Assembly (NCBI GenBank): GCA_902583585.1
Contig: CACHWN010000003.1
Location: 77,585-141,584 of the forward strand
Origin: an uncultured Pelagibacteraceae bacterium
Lineage (GTDB): Bacteria > Pseudomonadota > Alphaproteobacteria > Pelagibacterales > Pelagibacteraceae
DNA: 64,000 nucleotides
Direction of reading: 5' to 3'
Shown here in pieces: positions 19,760 to 27,527 of this stretch; within the stretch, counting starts at the first letter, position 1; every line of letters begins with the position of its first letter. The notes beneath the pieces are model-generated. The model made no database searches, was not told where the DNA came from, and worked only from the letters and a program-made list of their open reading frames with translations. The translations under genes and the position numbers were made by a program.

Positions 19760-21082
19760 TCATAAACCTAGTCGATTTGAAACTTCTGATTGATAAGTCC
19801 TTTTTTTATCAAACTCATAAAGTTTTTCCTTAAACTCGTCAGCATATATATATGTTTTATTGAATGTTTCTTTATTTAATCTTGAGTCTTTAATAATAGA
19901 AGGAATAATTTTATATTTTATACATAATCTATCAATTTCATACATAAATCTTATCGAAGATCTACTTTTTATATAATCAAATGTTAAGCAGACTTTATTA
20001 CCCTCAAACCTTAAAAATTTATGTTCTCCACTCATGTTTTTAAGCGACAACAAAGTAATTATAGGTTTGTAAATTTTTAAAAGTGTTTTAAATTGATTTA
20101 TAAAATCTTGTAAATAAATCTCATCAATTAATAATTGGCTCTCTAGGAAGCCCTTTTGCCCAAAAAAATTGAAGTATTTCTCTTTTCCATAAAATGGAAA
20201 GATCACGCTTAAGAAATCCTCAATCTCTACACTTTTTTTGTTACTATTTACATATTGATAAATTTTATTAATTAATTTTATTGAATATCTATTCCACAAA
20301 GGAAATAAAAATGGTCTTAAACTATAATTATTTTCACTTAGCTTTTGGAATTGTCCCTTATTATTGATATCAATACTATTTTCGAAAATGAAACCCTCTC
20401 CAAATTTTTTGATAGTATCAGCTCGATGCCAAGAATAAATGTATGAGTCGCCTTTTTTTGAAATTATTTTTTGGCACTCCTCAATAGAATTCACTTTTTT
20501 TATTTTAGTTATAAATCTTGTACTTTTTATTTCAATAAGGTTTAGTGTAACATTAATTATACTGCCTGTTAAACCAAGGCCTCCAATTGTTAAATCAAAA
20601 ATATCTTTATTTTCGTTTTCTGAAAGTTTTATTAAACCATGATTTTTATGAAAAAGAAGGATGCTTTTTATGGATTTTCTAATAGCGCCATGTAAACCAC
20701 AAGACTTTCCATGGGAGTTAGATGCAACAGCGCCACCTATTGTTATCGAGGGATATCCAGGTAATTGAGGTATCCACAAGTCATGTTTAAGAGTAAAATT
20801 TAAAAATTCAATTAAAGTAATGCCTGCTTCTACAGTTATTGTTTTATTTTCTTTATCTAATTCAATTATCCTGTTGAACTTTTTGAGATCTATAGAAATA
20901 CCGTCCTCACAAAATCCTAGTGGACTATAAGAAAGATTTGAACCTGCGTTTATAATTTTTCTATGATCTTTACTTATATTTTCTAATGATTTGTATTTAT
21001 CTGGTTGCGCAAAGGAAATAATGCTAGAATATGTTTTGTCGAAAGAAAATACTTTTTTTTTTTCAAGATTTTTATTTTTCAT
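19760..21082 (-). CDS. FAD-linked oxidoreductase (FAD_binding_4; DprE1-like)
   Basis: 440 residues, soluble. The N-terminal FAD-binding PCMH-type domain is seen from NAGSNLSYSPLGFCEDG through TVEAGITLIEFLNFTLKH, PQLPGYPSITIGGAVASNSH and GGLGLTGSI (~45-175). This matches the VAO/PCMH family, closest in layout to decaprenylphosphoryl-ribose 2'-oxidase (DprE1), which oxidises a lipid-linked pentose, although alditol or gulonolactone oxidases share the fold. Context argues for a lipid-linked sugar: it abuts a polyprenyl-phosphate-type GT2 gene upstream and is followed by a GT-C transferase. No DprE2-like reductase is adjacent. Subfamily is inference. Confidence 0.8.
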   Translation of the reverse strand: MKNKNLEKKKVFSFDKTYSSIISFAQPDKYKSLENISKDHRKIINAGSNLSYSPLGFCEDGISIDLKKFNRIIELDKENKTITVEAGITLIEFLNFTLKHDLWIPQLPGYPSITIGGAVASNSHGKSCGLHGAIRKSIKSILLFHKNHGLIKLSENENKDIFDLTIGGLGLTGSIINVTLNLIEIKSTRFITKIKKVNSIEECQKIISKKGDSYIYSWHRADTIKKFGEGFIFENSIDINNKGQFQKLSENNYSLRPFLFPLWNRYSIKLINKIYQYVNSNKKSVEIEDFLSVIFPFYGKEKYFNFFGQKGFLESQLLIDEIYLQDFINQFKTLLKIYKPIITLLSLKNMSGEHKFLRFEGNKVCLTFDYIKSRSSIRFMYEIDRLCIKYKIIPSIIKDSRLNKETFNKTYIYADEFKEKLYEFDKKRTYQSEVSNRLGL

Positions 21083-21784
21083 TTATATTTTAATTTTTAC
21101 AAATAATTTTAACATTTCTTTAATTGTAAGTAATATATTTTTTAGAGTTACTGATGATCCTGAGCCAAAAGTTCTAGGATATGTGTGAATACCCACCTCA
21201 CTTACATTATAACCTTGATACTTGCTTTTTATTGCTAGCTCAGCACCTAAAAAAGGGCTGTTTGAAATCAAATTTATTTTATTTAAGATAGATCTTTTTA
21301 TTAATCTTGAGCCGGTCGAGATATCTCTAAAATTTGTGTGAAATAAAATTCTTAAAATTTTATTATAAACCCATGAAATAACAATTCTGCTTGTTTTGTA
21401 TTTTTTTTTGAGTCTATAAGTTATAACTAGATCTGAGTACTCAGTCTTTTTGATTAGTTTAAGTAGGTCGAAAACGTCATATTCATCGTCCCCATCAGTT
21501 TGAAAAATCCAATCATATTTACAATTTTTTAATCCAGTTTTAATTGCCGCCCCATAACCTAAGTTTTTTCGGTGAAAAATAACTTTTATATTTTTGCTTC
21601 CTTTTGAAATTTTTTTTGCTAAGAGACCTGAGTTTTCGGGACATCCATCATCAACAATTACTATTTCATTATTTTTAATACCACATCTTTTAAGTGCTTT
21701 TTGACTTTTAAAGATCATTTTTTTTACTGTTTTCCTATCTTTAAAAAGTGGGAAAATTATACTAATTGAGCTTATCTTTTTCAT
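21083..21784 (-). CDS. Glycosyltransferase family 2 (polyprenyl-phosphate sugar synthase-like)
   Basis: 233 residues. A GT-A fold with IIFPLFKDRKTV at the start, the first acidic motif in VDDGCPENSG (~45-54), and the metal-binding motif in QTDGDDEYD (~95-103). The overall size and lack of C-terminal membrane spans resemble dolichyl/undecaprenyl-phosphate mannose synthase-like enzymes (DPM1/ArnC type), which load one sugar onto a polyprenyl phosphate. It is the first protein gene of GT2-FAD oxidase-GT-C, all abutting or closely spaced, and its ATG is only seven A residues after the CCA end of tRNA-Arg. Sugar identity unknown. Confidence 0.85.
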   Translation of the reverse strand: MKKISSISIIFPLFKDRKTVKKMIFKSQKALKRCGIKNNEIVIVDDGCPENSGLLAKKISKGSKNIKVIFHRKNLGYGAAIKTGLKNCKYDWIFQTDGDDEYDVFDLLKLIKKTEYSDLVITYRLKKKYKTSRIVISWVYNKILRILFHTNFRDISTGSRLIKRSILNKINLISNSPFLGAELAIKSKYQGYNVSEVGIHTYPRTFGSGSSVTLKNILLTIKEMLKLFVKIKI

Positions 21785-21791
21785 TTTTTTT

Positions 21792-21868
21792 TGGTGCGCC
21801 TGCTAGGATTTGAACCCAGAACCTCCTGGTCCGTAGCCAAGCGCTCTATCCAGTTGAGCTACAGGCGC
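21792..21868 (-). tRNA. tRNA-Arg (anticodon ACG)
   Basis: Read on the minus strand it folds into a full cloverleaf: acceptor GCGCCTG/CAGGCGC, D arm GCTC...GAGC, anticodon stem CTTGG/CCAGG with loop CTACGGA (anticodon ACG), and T arm CTGGG-TTCAAAT-CCTAG. Discriminator is A and the CCA tail is encoded (21794-21792). ACG (inosine at position 34) reads CGN arginine codons. The gene ends seven bases before the GT2 start codon on the same strand. Confidence 0.96.
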
Positions 21869-21948
21869 AGTTTAATGTCATAAGCTAAAAGCCATTTTTT
21901 TGCTAAATTTCATGTTATAAACAAATAACATATTTATTGATAAATTAA

Positions 21949-23295
21949 ATGACTCTATTTTCAAACCGATCAATATTTTTAAATAATTATTTTAGTTTCC
22001 TGCTAGCATTTTTACCAATTAGTTTCATAGCTGGAAATCTGATAATAAACCTAAATATTATAATTTTAATATTATCAGCTCTTTATCTGTTTGGTAAAGA
22101 CATTTTCATAATTAAATATTATTTTTTAGACAAAATATTAATATCGTTTTTTTTTTTAATCTTAATTACTGGTTTTTATAATGATATTTCTATTGGGATC
22201 GATCATAGAGATTTTTCTGATATAAGGGGATATTTTTACACAACAATAAAGTCAATTCTATTTTTTAAATATTTATTAATGTACTTGATAATAAAGTTTT
22301 TAATTGAGAGAGAAATCATAAATATTAAATATTTTTTTATTTCTAGTGCATTAGCATCTATTTTTGTTAGCTGTGATATAATTTTTCAATCTATTAATGG
22401 TAAAGATATTTTTGGATTCGAAGCTAACATGTCTACTAGAAAATTGGGTGGACCTTTCGGAGACGAGCTTATAGCTGGGAGTTATATTCAAAGATTTTCT
22501 TTATTTACGTTTTTTGTTTTACCATTATTTTTTAAAAATAATTTGAATAAGTTTTCTTTTTTCTTAATTCCAATTTTACTTGTCATAATTTTTACAGGTT
22601 TAATTTTATCTGGAAATAGAATGCCTCTAATACTATTTATGTTTATTCTATTTTTAATTGTCATATTTCAAAAACAAACAAGGAAATTTATACTGCCTTT
22701 CTTATTTGCAATTTCTTTAATTTTTTTCTCATTATTTAAATTAAATGAAAATGTTAAAAATAATTTTATCAATTTCTACAAGCAAATTTCTAAAATGACT
22801 GTATTAATTAAATCAAATAGCTTAGGTGAACAAAATACTTCGCAGCAAGAGTCGTTTAAATATTATAAAGAATTTCAGTCGTTCTATGGTCCTTGGTCAA
22901 GTAACAAATTTATAGGAGGAGGTATTAAAAACTTTAGATATTACTGCCACAGTAAAGATTATAAAATTAACCAGACAGGTTTTGTTTGTAATATGCATCC
23001 TCATAATTATTATTTAGAAATTTTAACAGAAACTGGATTAATCGGTTTTTTAATTATCTCAATTGTATTTTTACAGACATTATATTATTCCTTTTTCAAG
23101 AAATATTTTACTACTTCAAATATTCGTATAAATAATTTGATTATTCCATTTATTTTTTTATTTATTGCAGAGATTTTTCCTATAAAGAGTACTGGAAGTT
23201 TTTTTACCACAGGTAACGCGACATACTTATTTTTAATTTTACCCATTATAATAGGCCTAGTTCGTAAGGATATTTCAATTGAAAAAAAAATTTAA
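21949..23295 (+). CDS. O-antigen ligase/polymerase-like membrane protein (Wzy_C family)
   Basis: 448 residues with roughly eleven hydrophobic segments. The region GPFGDELIAGSYIQRFSLF and the long periplasmic loop with GGGIKNFRYYC...CNMHPHNYYLEILTETGLIG carry the HxHNxYLE-type signature of the O-antigen ligase/Wzy_C family (PHNYYLEILTETGLIGF). Such proteins move lipid-linked glycans onto lipid A core or polymerise them in the periplasm. It lies on the plus strand opposite the tRNA-Arg/GT2 unit and next to the glycan genes at 18.5-21.8 kb. An 11-T run sits within the gene at 22147-22157. Ligase versus polymerase cannot be decided by sequence reading. Confidence 0.85.
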   Translation: MTLFSNRSIFLNNYFSFLLAFLPISFIAGNLIINLNIIILILSALYLFGKDIFIIKYYFLDKILISFFFLILITGFYNDISIGIDHRDFSDIRGYFYTTIKSILFFKYLLMYLIIKFLIEREIINIKYFFISSALASIFVSCDIIFQSINGKDIFGFEANMSTRKLGGPFGDELIAGSYIQRFSLFTFFVLPLFFKNNLNKFSFFLIPILLVIIFTGLILSGNRMPLILFMFILFLIVIFQKQTRKFILPFLFAISLIFFSLFKLNENVKNNFINFYKQISKMTVLIKSNSLGEQNTSQQESFKYYKEFQSFYGPWSSNKFIGGGIKNFRYYCHSKDYKINQTGFVCNMHPHNYYLEILTETGLIGFLIISIVFLQTLYYSFFKKYFTTSNIRINNLIIPFIFLFIAEIFPIKSTGSFFTTGNATYLFLILPIIIGLVRKDISIEKKI

Positions 23296-23312
23296 AAATA
23301 CTAATTTAACTT

Positions 23313-24485
23313 ATGAAAAATATAGTCATAACCTCAGCAACAAGAACAGCTATAGGTTCACTAAATAGAAGTTTAAAAAATGTTCAAGGATTTGAATTAG
23401 GTTCTTGTGTAATCAAAGATTCAATTTTGAAGTCAAAAATTAATAATGATGAAGTTGATGAAGTAATACTTGGCCAAGTCTTAACTGGAGGTGCTGGCCA
23501 AAATCCTGCGAGACAAGCTTCCATTCACTCTGGTATACCTAAAGAGAAACCTGCTTATATTGTAAATCAAGTCTGCGGTTCTGGTATAAGGTCTGTGGCG
23601 TCTGGATTTCAAAGTATAAAATCTGGTGACTCAAATATAATTATAGCTGGAGGACAAGAAAGCATGTCGTTAGCTCCTCATGCTATTCATTTAAGAGATG
23701 GACAGAAACTTGGTGATACTGAATTAACTGATACAATGATCAAAGACGGGTTATGGGATGCATTTCATGGTTATCATATGGGTGTAACTGCTGAAAACGT
23801 AGCAGAAAAGTTTCAAGTAACTAGAGAGGAACAAGATAAATTTGCTCTCAAATCTCAAGAGAAAGCTATTAAAGCACAAAAAGAAAATAAATTTAAGAAT
23901 GAAATAGTAAACTTTAAAATTAAATCAAAAAAAGCAGAAATTGATTTTAATAAAGATGAGCACCCTAGAGAGGGAATTAATCTAGATGCCTTAAAAAGAC
24001 TTAAACCTGTATTTAAAAAAGAAGGAACTGTCACAGCTGGAAATGCATCGGGTATTAACGATGGCGCTGCGGCTGTTACATTAATGTCTGAAGATGAAGC
24101 AATAAAAAGAAAATTACAAAAACTAGTGTCAATTAAATCTTGGGCAAGTTGTGGAGTGGAGCCTTCTTTAATGGGAACTGGTCCTATTCCATCGTCAAAA
24201 AAAGCATTAGATTTAGCTGGTTGGTCTGTAAAAGATGTTGATCTTTTCGAAATAAATGAGGCGTTTGCAGCACAAAGTTTAGCAGTTTTAAAAACTCTTT
24301 CTATTCCAGAAGAAAAAGTAAATGTTAACGGCGGAGCTATTGCTATAGGTCACCCCATAGGGGCTTCAGGAACAAGAATTCTTGTAACTCTAATACACGA
24401 AATGATAAAAAGAGACGTAAAAAAAGGTTTAGCGACTCTTTGTATCGGAGGTGGAATGGGGATTGCAATGTGTGTTGAAAGATAA
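23313..24485 (+). CDS. Acetyl-CoA C-acetyltransferase (thiolase)
   Basis: 390 residues, normal thiolase length. The acylated Cys is in VNQVCGSGIRSV (Cys88), the substrate His in GHPIGASGTR, and the C-terminal catalytic Cys in TLCIGGGMG. The family condenses two acetyl-CoA to acetoacetyl-CoA or cleaves it. The PhaA/AtoB (biosynthetic, type II) subgroup fits best. It is 17 bases from the O-antigen ligase-like gene and 14 bases ahead of a deacetylase-like gene. An acetoacetyl-CoA synthetase at 27528 supplies the matching substrate; no PHA synthase or reductase is in the window. Confidence 0.93.
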   Translation: MKNIVITSATRTAIGSLNRSLKNVQGFELGSCVIKDSILKSKINNDEVDEVILGQVLTGGAGQNPARQASIHSGIPKEKPAYIVNQVCGSGIRSVASGFQSIKSGDSNIIIAGGQESMSLAPHAIHLRDGQKLGDTELTDTMIKDGLWDAFHGYHMGVTAENVAEKFQVTREEQDKFALKSQEKAIKAQKENKFKNEIVNFKIKSKKAEIDFNKDEHPREGINLDALKRLKPVFKKEGTVTAGNASGINDGAAAVTLMSEDEAIKRKLQKLVSIKSWASCGVEPSLMGTGPIPSSKKALDLAGWSVKDVDLFEINEAFAAQSLAVLKTLSIPEEKVNVNGGAIAIGHPIGASGTRILVTLIHEMIKRDVKKGLATLCIGGGMGIAMCVER

Positions 24486-24499
24486 AATATTTTCTTTTA

Positions 24500-25393
24500 A
24501 TGGAACTTCCAGTAGTAAATCATCCTGATTACGTCGCAAAAATAAATGATGATAACAAATTTCCTATAAGGAAATTTGGTGCTTTAGCTAATCATCTCTT
24601 AGAAGCCAAAGTAGTTCAGAAATTCTATATTCCTGAAGAATGTTCAGTTGAGACAATGAAAACTTCTCATTCATTAAAATATATAAATGATATTAAGAAT
24701 AAGACCCTAGATATTAAAGCTCAGAAAAAAATTGGTTTCCCAATTAATGATAGCGTTGTAAGGAGATCTTTTGTTGCTACTGGAGGGACTGTGCTAGCTA
24801 GTAAACTTGCTTTAGAGTCTAGGCTTGCTTGTAATACTGCTGGTGGTAGTCATCATGCTACTTTTGATTTTGGAGCAGGATATTGCGTTTTTAATGATAC
24901 TGCTGTTGCGGCCAATTATTTAAAAAACAAGGGGTATGCAAAAAAGATACTAATATTAGATTTAGATGTACATCAAGGCAATGGAAATTCAGAAATATTT
25001 CAAAATGATAAAGATGTTTTAACTTTTAGTATGCATTGTGCTTCAAATTATCCTGCAAAAAAATCTAAAAGCGATATTGATATAGAGCTTAAAGACAATA
25101 TGGAAGATAACGAATACTTAAATGTTTTAAATAAAAATCTAAAGGTGCTAAATAATAACACTTATGATTTTGTTTTCTATGTTGCAGGAGTTGATATTCA
25201 TCATGAAGATAGATTAGGTAAACTCAAAATTACAGATAGTGGTATCAATAAAAGAGATCAAATAGTTATTGAAAACTTTTATTCAAAAAAAATTCCTTTA
25301 TGTGGCGTTCTCGGAGGAGGTTATAATAAAAGTTTTGAAAAATTGATTGAACTTCACTCGATGCTTCATAAAAATTGTGCTGAGTATTTTTAA
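24500..25393 (+). CDS. Histone deacetylase-family metal hydrolase (class IV-like)
   Basis: 297 residues. The arginase/deacetylase fold is recognisable from GGSHHATFDFGAGYCVFND (catalytic His pair and the Gly-rich active-site loop), the zinc-ligand motif DLDVHQGNG, YVAGVDIHHEDRLGKLKI-like sequence and the C-terminal GVLGGGY. Bacterial members deacetylate small molecules such as acetylpolyamines or acetoin-pathway compounds, or acetyl-lysine. Cytoplasmic. It is 14 bases after the thiolase, so the pair is probably co-transcribed; the functional link (acetyl-group metabolism) is an inference. Confidence 0.88.
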   Translation: MELPVVNHPDYVAKINDDNKFPIRKFGALANHLLEAKVVQKFYIPEECSVETMKTSHSLKYINDIKNKTLDIKAQKKIGFPINDSVVRRSFVATGGTVLASKLALESRLACNTAGGSHHATFDFGAGYCVFNDTAVAANYLKNKGYAKKILILDLDVHQGNGNSEIFQNDKDVLTFSMHCASNYPAKKSKSDIDIELKDNMEDNEYLNVLNKNLKVLNNNTYDFVFYVAGVDIHHEDRLGKLKITDSGINKRDQIVIENFYSKKIPLCGVLGGGYNKSFEKLIELHSMLHKNCAEYF

Positions 25394-25398
25394 AGGTC

Positions 25399-25436
25399 CT
25401 GGCTTTAGATGGACTAAACTTAGGGACTAAAGCCAG
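25399..25436. terminator. Hairpin between convergent genes, probable bidirectional terminator
   Basis: A perfect 10-base inverted repeat, CTGGCTTTAG (25399-25408) with CTAAAGCCAG (25427-25436), separated by 18 bases, in the gap between the convergent deacetylase-like and Ala-rich protein genes. The octamer GGACTAAA occurs twice inside (25411-25418, 25424-25431). No T-run follows on either strand, so it may instead be a 3'-end stabilising structure. Confidence 0.45.
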
Positions 25437-25501
25437 AACTTAACTTATTCATAATCTAAATTGTTTTAAATTTTAATAAATAAAACTGACGCGCTACAAT
25501 T

Positions 25502-26587
25502 TTAACAACCGCAGGCCTTTTCTCCAGCTGCTATTGCGTCTGCCTCAGACCCTCCCGCGGCTAAAACTGCTAATGCAGCCGCTATCCCAGCTGCGATCGC
25601 AGCTTCGGAAATACCCATTGAAATAGCTTCTGCTATAGTTTCATCAATTGCAGCTGCAAGCTCACTTTCAAGAGCTTGATCCATTGCTTGACCGGTAGCT
25701 TCCACTAATGCAACATTAAATTCATTTGCTAAAGCCTGGCCTAAAGCCGCATCTAATTGTCTTTGAAGTTCATTTTCAACTGTATTATTAATGCTTGCTT
25801 CAAGAACTTCATCTTTCTTTTCTCCAACTAATTTTTGCAATTCTAAAAAGGCTTTTTCTTCTTTTCTTTTCATTAAGGTTTCGATTTGGGCTATTGAGAC
25901 ATTATGAACTGAAGCAAGTCTAATTTTTGCTTTATCTATTGATTTTTCTATTTGTCTGTCAAAGTGTGAATAATTAAGAGCGATAGTTTTATTTTTGTTA
26001 TAAAGAACAATATAATAGTGAAAAGGTTTTGTTCCCAATCCTAAAACTTGATAGAAATTCGCTTGATGTTTTTTAACATTCCTTAAATCCCAGGTTAAAA
26101 CAGGTACATTAGCTATTCTCAATACTGACTTGGTATTGTTCACTTTTTCAAAATTTATAAGATCATTTGAATTATTGAAATGCTTTAGTCTCAAATTATC
26201 ACCAATAACTGCTAATTGCTTTCCATCAGAAATTCTTTTAACTTTCATTGCACCTGGTCTATGCGTGTAAATCCTAAAGTCGGAGAATATCATTTCCATT
26301 TTTTCAAATTCCTTCGCTCCCTTTGGTTGTTTTTTGAATTTTCTTATTACAAATTGTTTGTCTTCATTTTTCTTTTCTTTAAAAGCTTTTTTTTGAGCTT
26401 TCTCCCTTTTTGATTTTATTTTTTCAAGTTTTATCAGTGCCTCTTTTGCATCTGAATAATCAGATTGAGAAATTAAACCCTCTTTTAAGTACTTATCTAA
26501 TTGATTGATTTTTGTTTCCAAATCATTTGCAAAAGCTGGTGTAATTAAAAATGATATAATTAAAAAAAAAAGATAAAGAATTTTCAT
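25502..26587 (-). CDS. Exported protein of unknown function with Ala-rich C-terminus
   Basis: 361 residues, not recognised. A signal peptide (MKILYLFFLIISFLITPAFA, cleavage near residue 20) is followed by a SHOCT-like helical segment (INQLDKYLKEGLISQSDYSD), a Lys-rich coil, a middle region that may be a small beta domain (~85-215, with THRPGAMKVKRISDGKQLAV), and a C-terminal ~100 residues made of Ala/Glu/Gln helices (ELQRQLDAALGQALANEF, AIAAGIAAALAVLAAGGSEA) ending in ACGC. The 3' end of the gene is clearly richer in G+C than its surroundings. The exported polysaccharide-lyase-like gene is 73 bases upstream on the same strand. Confidence 0.75.
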   Translation of the reverse strand: MKILYLFFLIISFLITPAFANDLETKINQLDKYLKEGLISQSDYSDAKEALIKLEKIKSKREKAQKKAFKEKKNEDKQFVIRKFKKQPKGAKEFEKMEMIFSDFRIYTHRPGAMKVKRISDGKQLAVIGDNLRLKHFNNSNDLINFEKVNNTKSVLRIANVPVLTWDLRNVKKHQANFYQVLGLGTKPFHYYIVLYNKNKTIALNYSHFDRQIEKSIDKAKIRLASVHNVSIAQIETLMKRKEEKAFLELQKLVGEKKDEVLEASINNTVENELQRQLDAALGQALANEFNVALVEATGQAMDQALESELAAAIDETIAEAISMGISEAAIAAGIAAALAVLAAGGSEADAIAAGEKACGC

Positions 26588-26660
26588 AGTAAATTTTAAG
26601 ATAATGTTAACATAATATCAAATTTTATGTAAGGAAAAGAAATTTTTAATTTTCTAATAT

Positions 26661-27515
26661 TTATAATTTTTTACTTGTTAATAGCTTACTTCTATTTTTA
26701 TCCATACTAAACCCAGCAAAGTATATTGTGTGGGATGGGAATTGATATCCTTCAGGATAATTAGCACCGCCATATTCAGGATGAGAATATGTACCATATT
26801 TAATATCAACATAATCATGGGAAGCTGTTTTAAATCCTGATCTATTAACTTTTAATTTATCATTAATATAAACTTTTATAAAACCATCATAATCTTTTGA
26901 ATATCTAATATTAAACTCAACTTTGTGCCATTTACCTTTTAGATTTTTTTCATCAATTACATGATTGCCTTCGATAGAGAGTTTTCCGTTGTAAATAGAA
27001 GCAGAAAATTGAGGCGCATAACCGCCCACGGTTTGACCGCCTTTGCGATTAACACTATAAAATTGAGTTATATAAGGTTGTAAAAGTTTGTCTTCTAAAT
27101 TACCAGGTGTGTTAGGCACATAGAAATAGTAACCTACCCATATTTCTTTTGCTTTTTTGCCTATTCTTATATCTCCACTTGAAGCAACTTCAAGTCTTAA
27201 TCTATTACTATTGCAATCAGTAGTTCCAGTTCCTACTTTGACATTATTTTCTCTCCAGAAATGACCTGCTGTGCCACAATCACCTTTTCTAGGACTAAAG
27301 TTTTCAATTAATTTAAAAGGTGATTTGCCTGTAGGATCTTTAATTATAGTATAATTATGCTTACGTAATTCTTTTTTTAAATAATTAGCTATATGAACCT
27401 TGTCAATCTTGCCGCGTTTTAAATAGTTGGGATCTTTAGATACGACATCAGCAAACACAAAGCCGAACATCATAAAAAAAGTTGCATTGATGTAAAATAT
27501 AATCAATCTTTTCAT
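26661..27515 (-). CDS. Exported polysaccharide lyase-like protein (heparin lyase I-type jelly roll)
   Basis: 284 residues. A signal peptide (MKRLIIFYINATFFMMFGFVFA) is followed by a concanavalin-type beta-jelly-roll that resembles the PF14099 polysaccharide-lyase family: NRLRLEVASSGDIRIGKKAK, a EIWVGYYFYVPN strand, LLQPYITQFYS, WHKVEFNIRYSKDYDGFIKV and a C-terminal YFAGFSM strand. Members cleave acidic polysaccharides, though many are uncharacterised. It would act in the periplasm or outside. It lies 12 bases downstream of the acetoacetyl-CoA synthetase gene. Family assignment comes from motif layout only. Confidence 0.65.
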   Translation of the reverse strand: MKRLIIFYINATFFMMFGFVFADVVSKDPNYLKRGKIDKVHIANYLKKELRKHNYTIIKDPTGKSPFKLIENFSPRKGDCGTAGHFWRENNVKVGTGTTDCNSNRLRLEVASSGDIRIGKKAKEIWVGYYFYVPNTPGNLEDKLLQPYITQFYSVNRKGGQTVGGYAPQFSASIYNGKLSIEGNHVIDEKNLKGKWHKVEFNIRYSKDYDGFIKVYINDKLKVNRSGFKTASHDYVDIKYGTYSHPEYGGANYPEGYQFPSHTIYFAGFSMDKNRSKLLTSKKL

Positions 27516-27527
27516 TATTAAATTTTT

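Noticed and set aside
19109-22157. Long homopolymer runs (12 T at 19109-19120, 11 T at 21053-21063, 11 T at 22147-22157) in three surface-glycan genes, as possible phase-variation sites.
   Set aside because: Runs of 10-11 also occur in ordinary genes here (gltD start, gloB, the hydrolase at 9931), so base composition alone explains them; all frames are intact.
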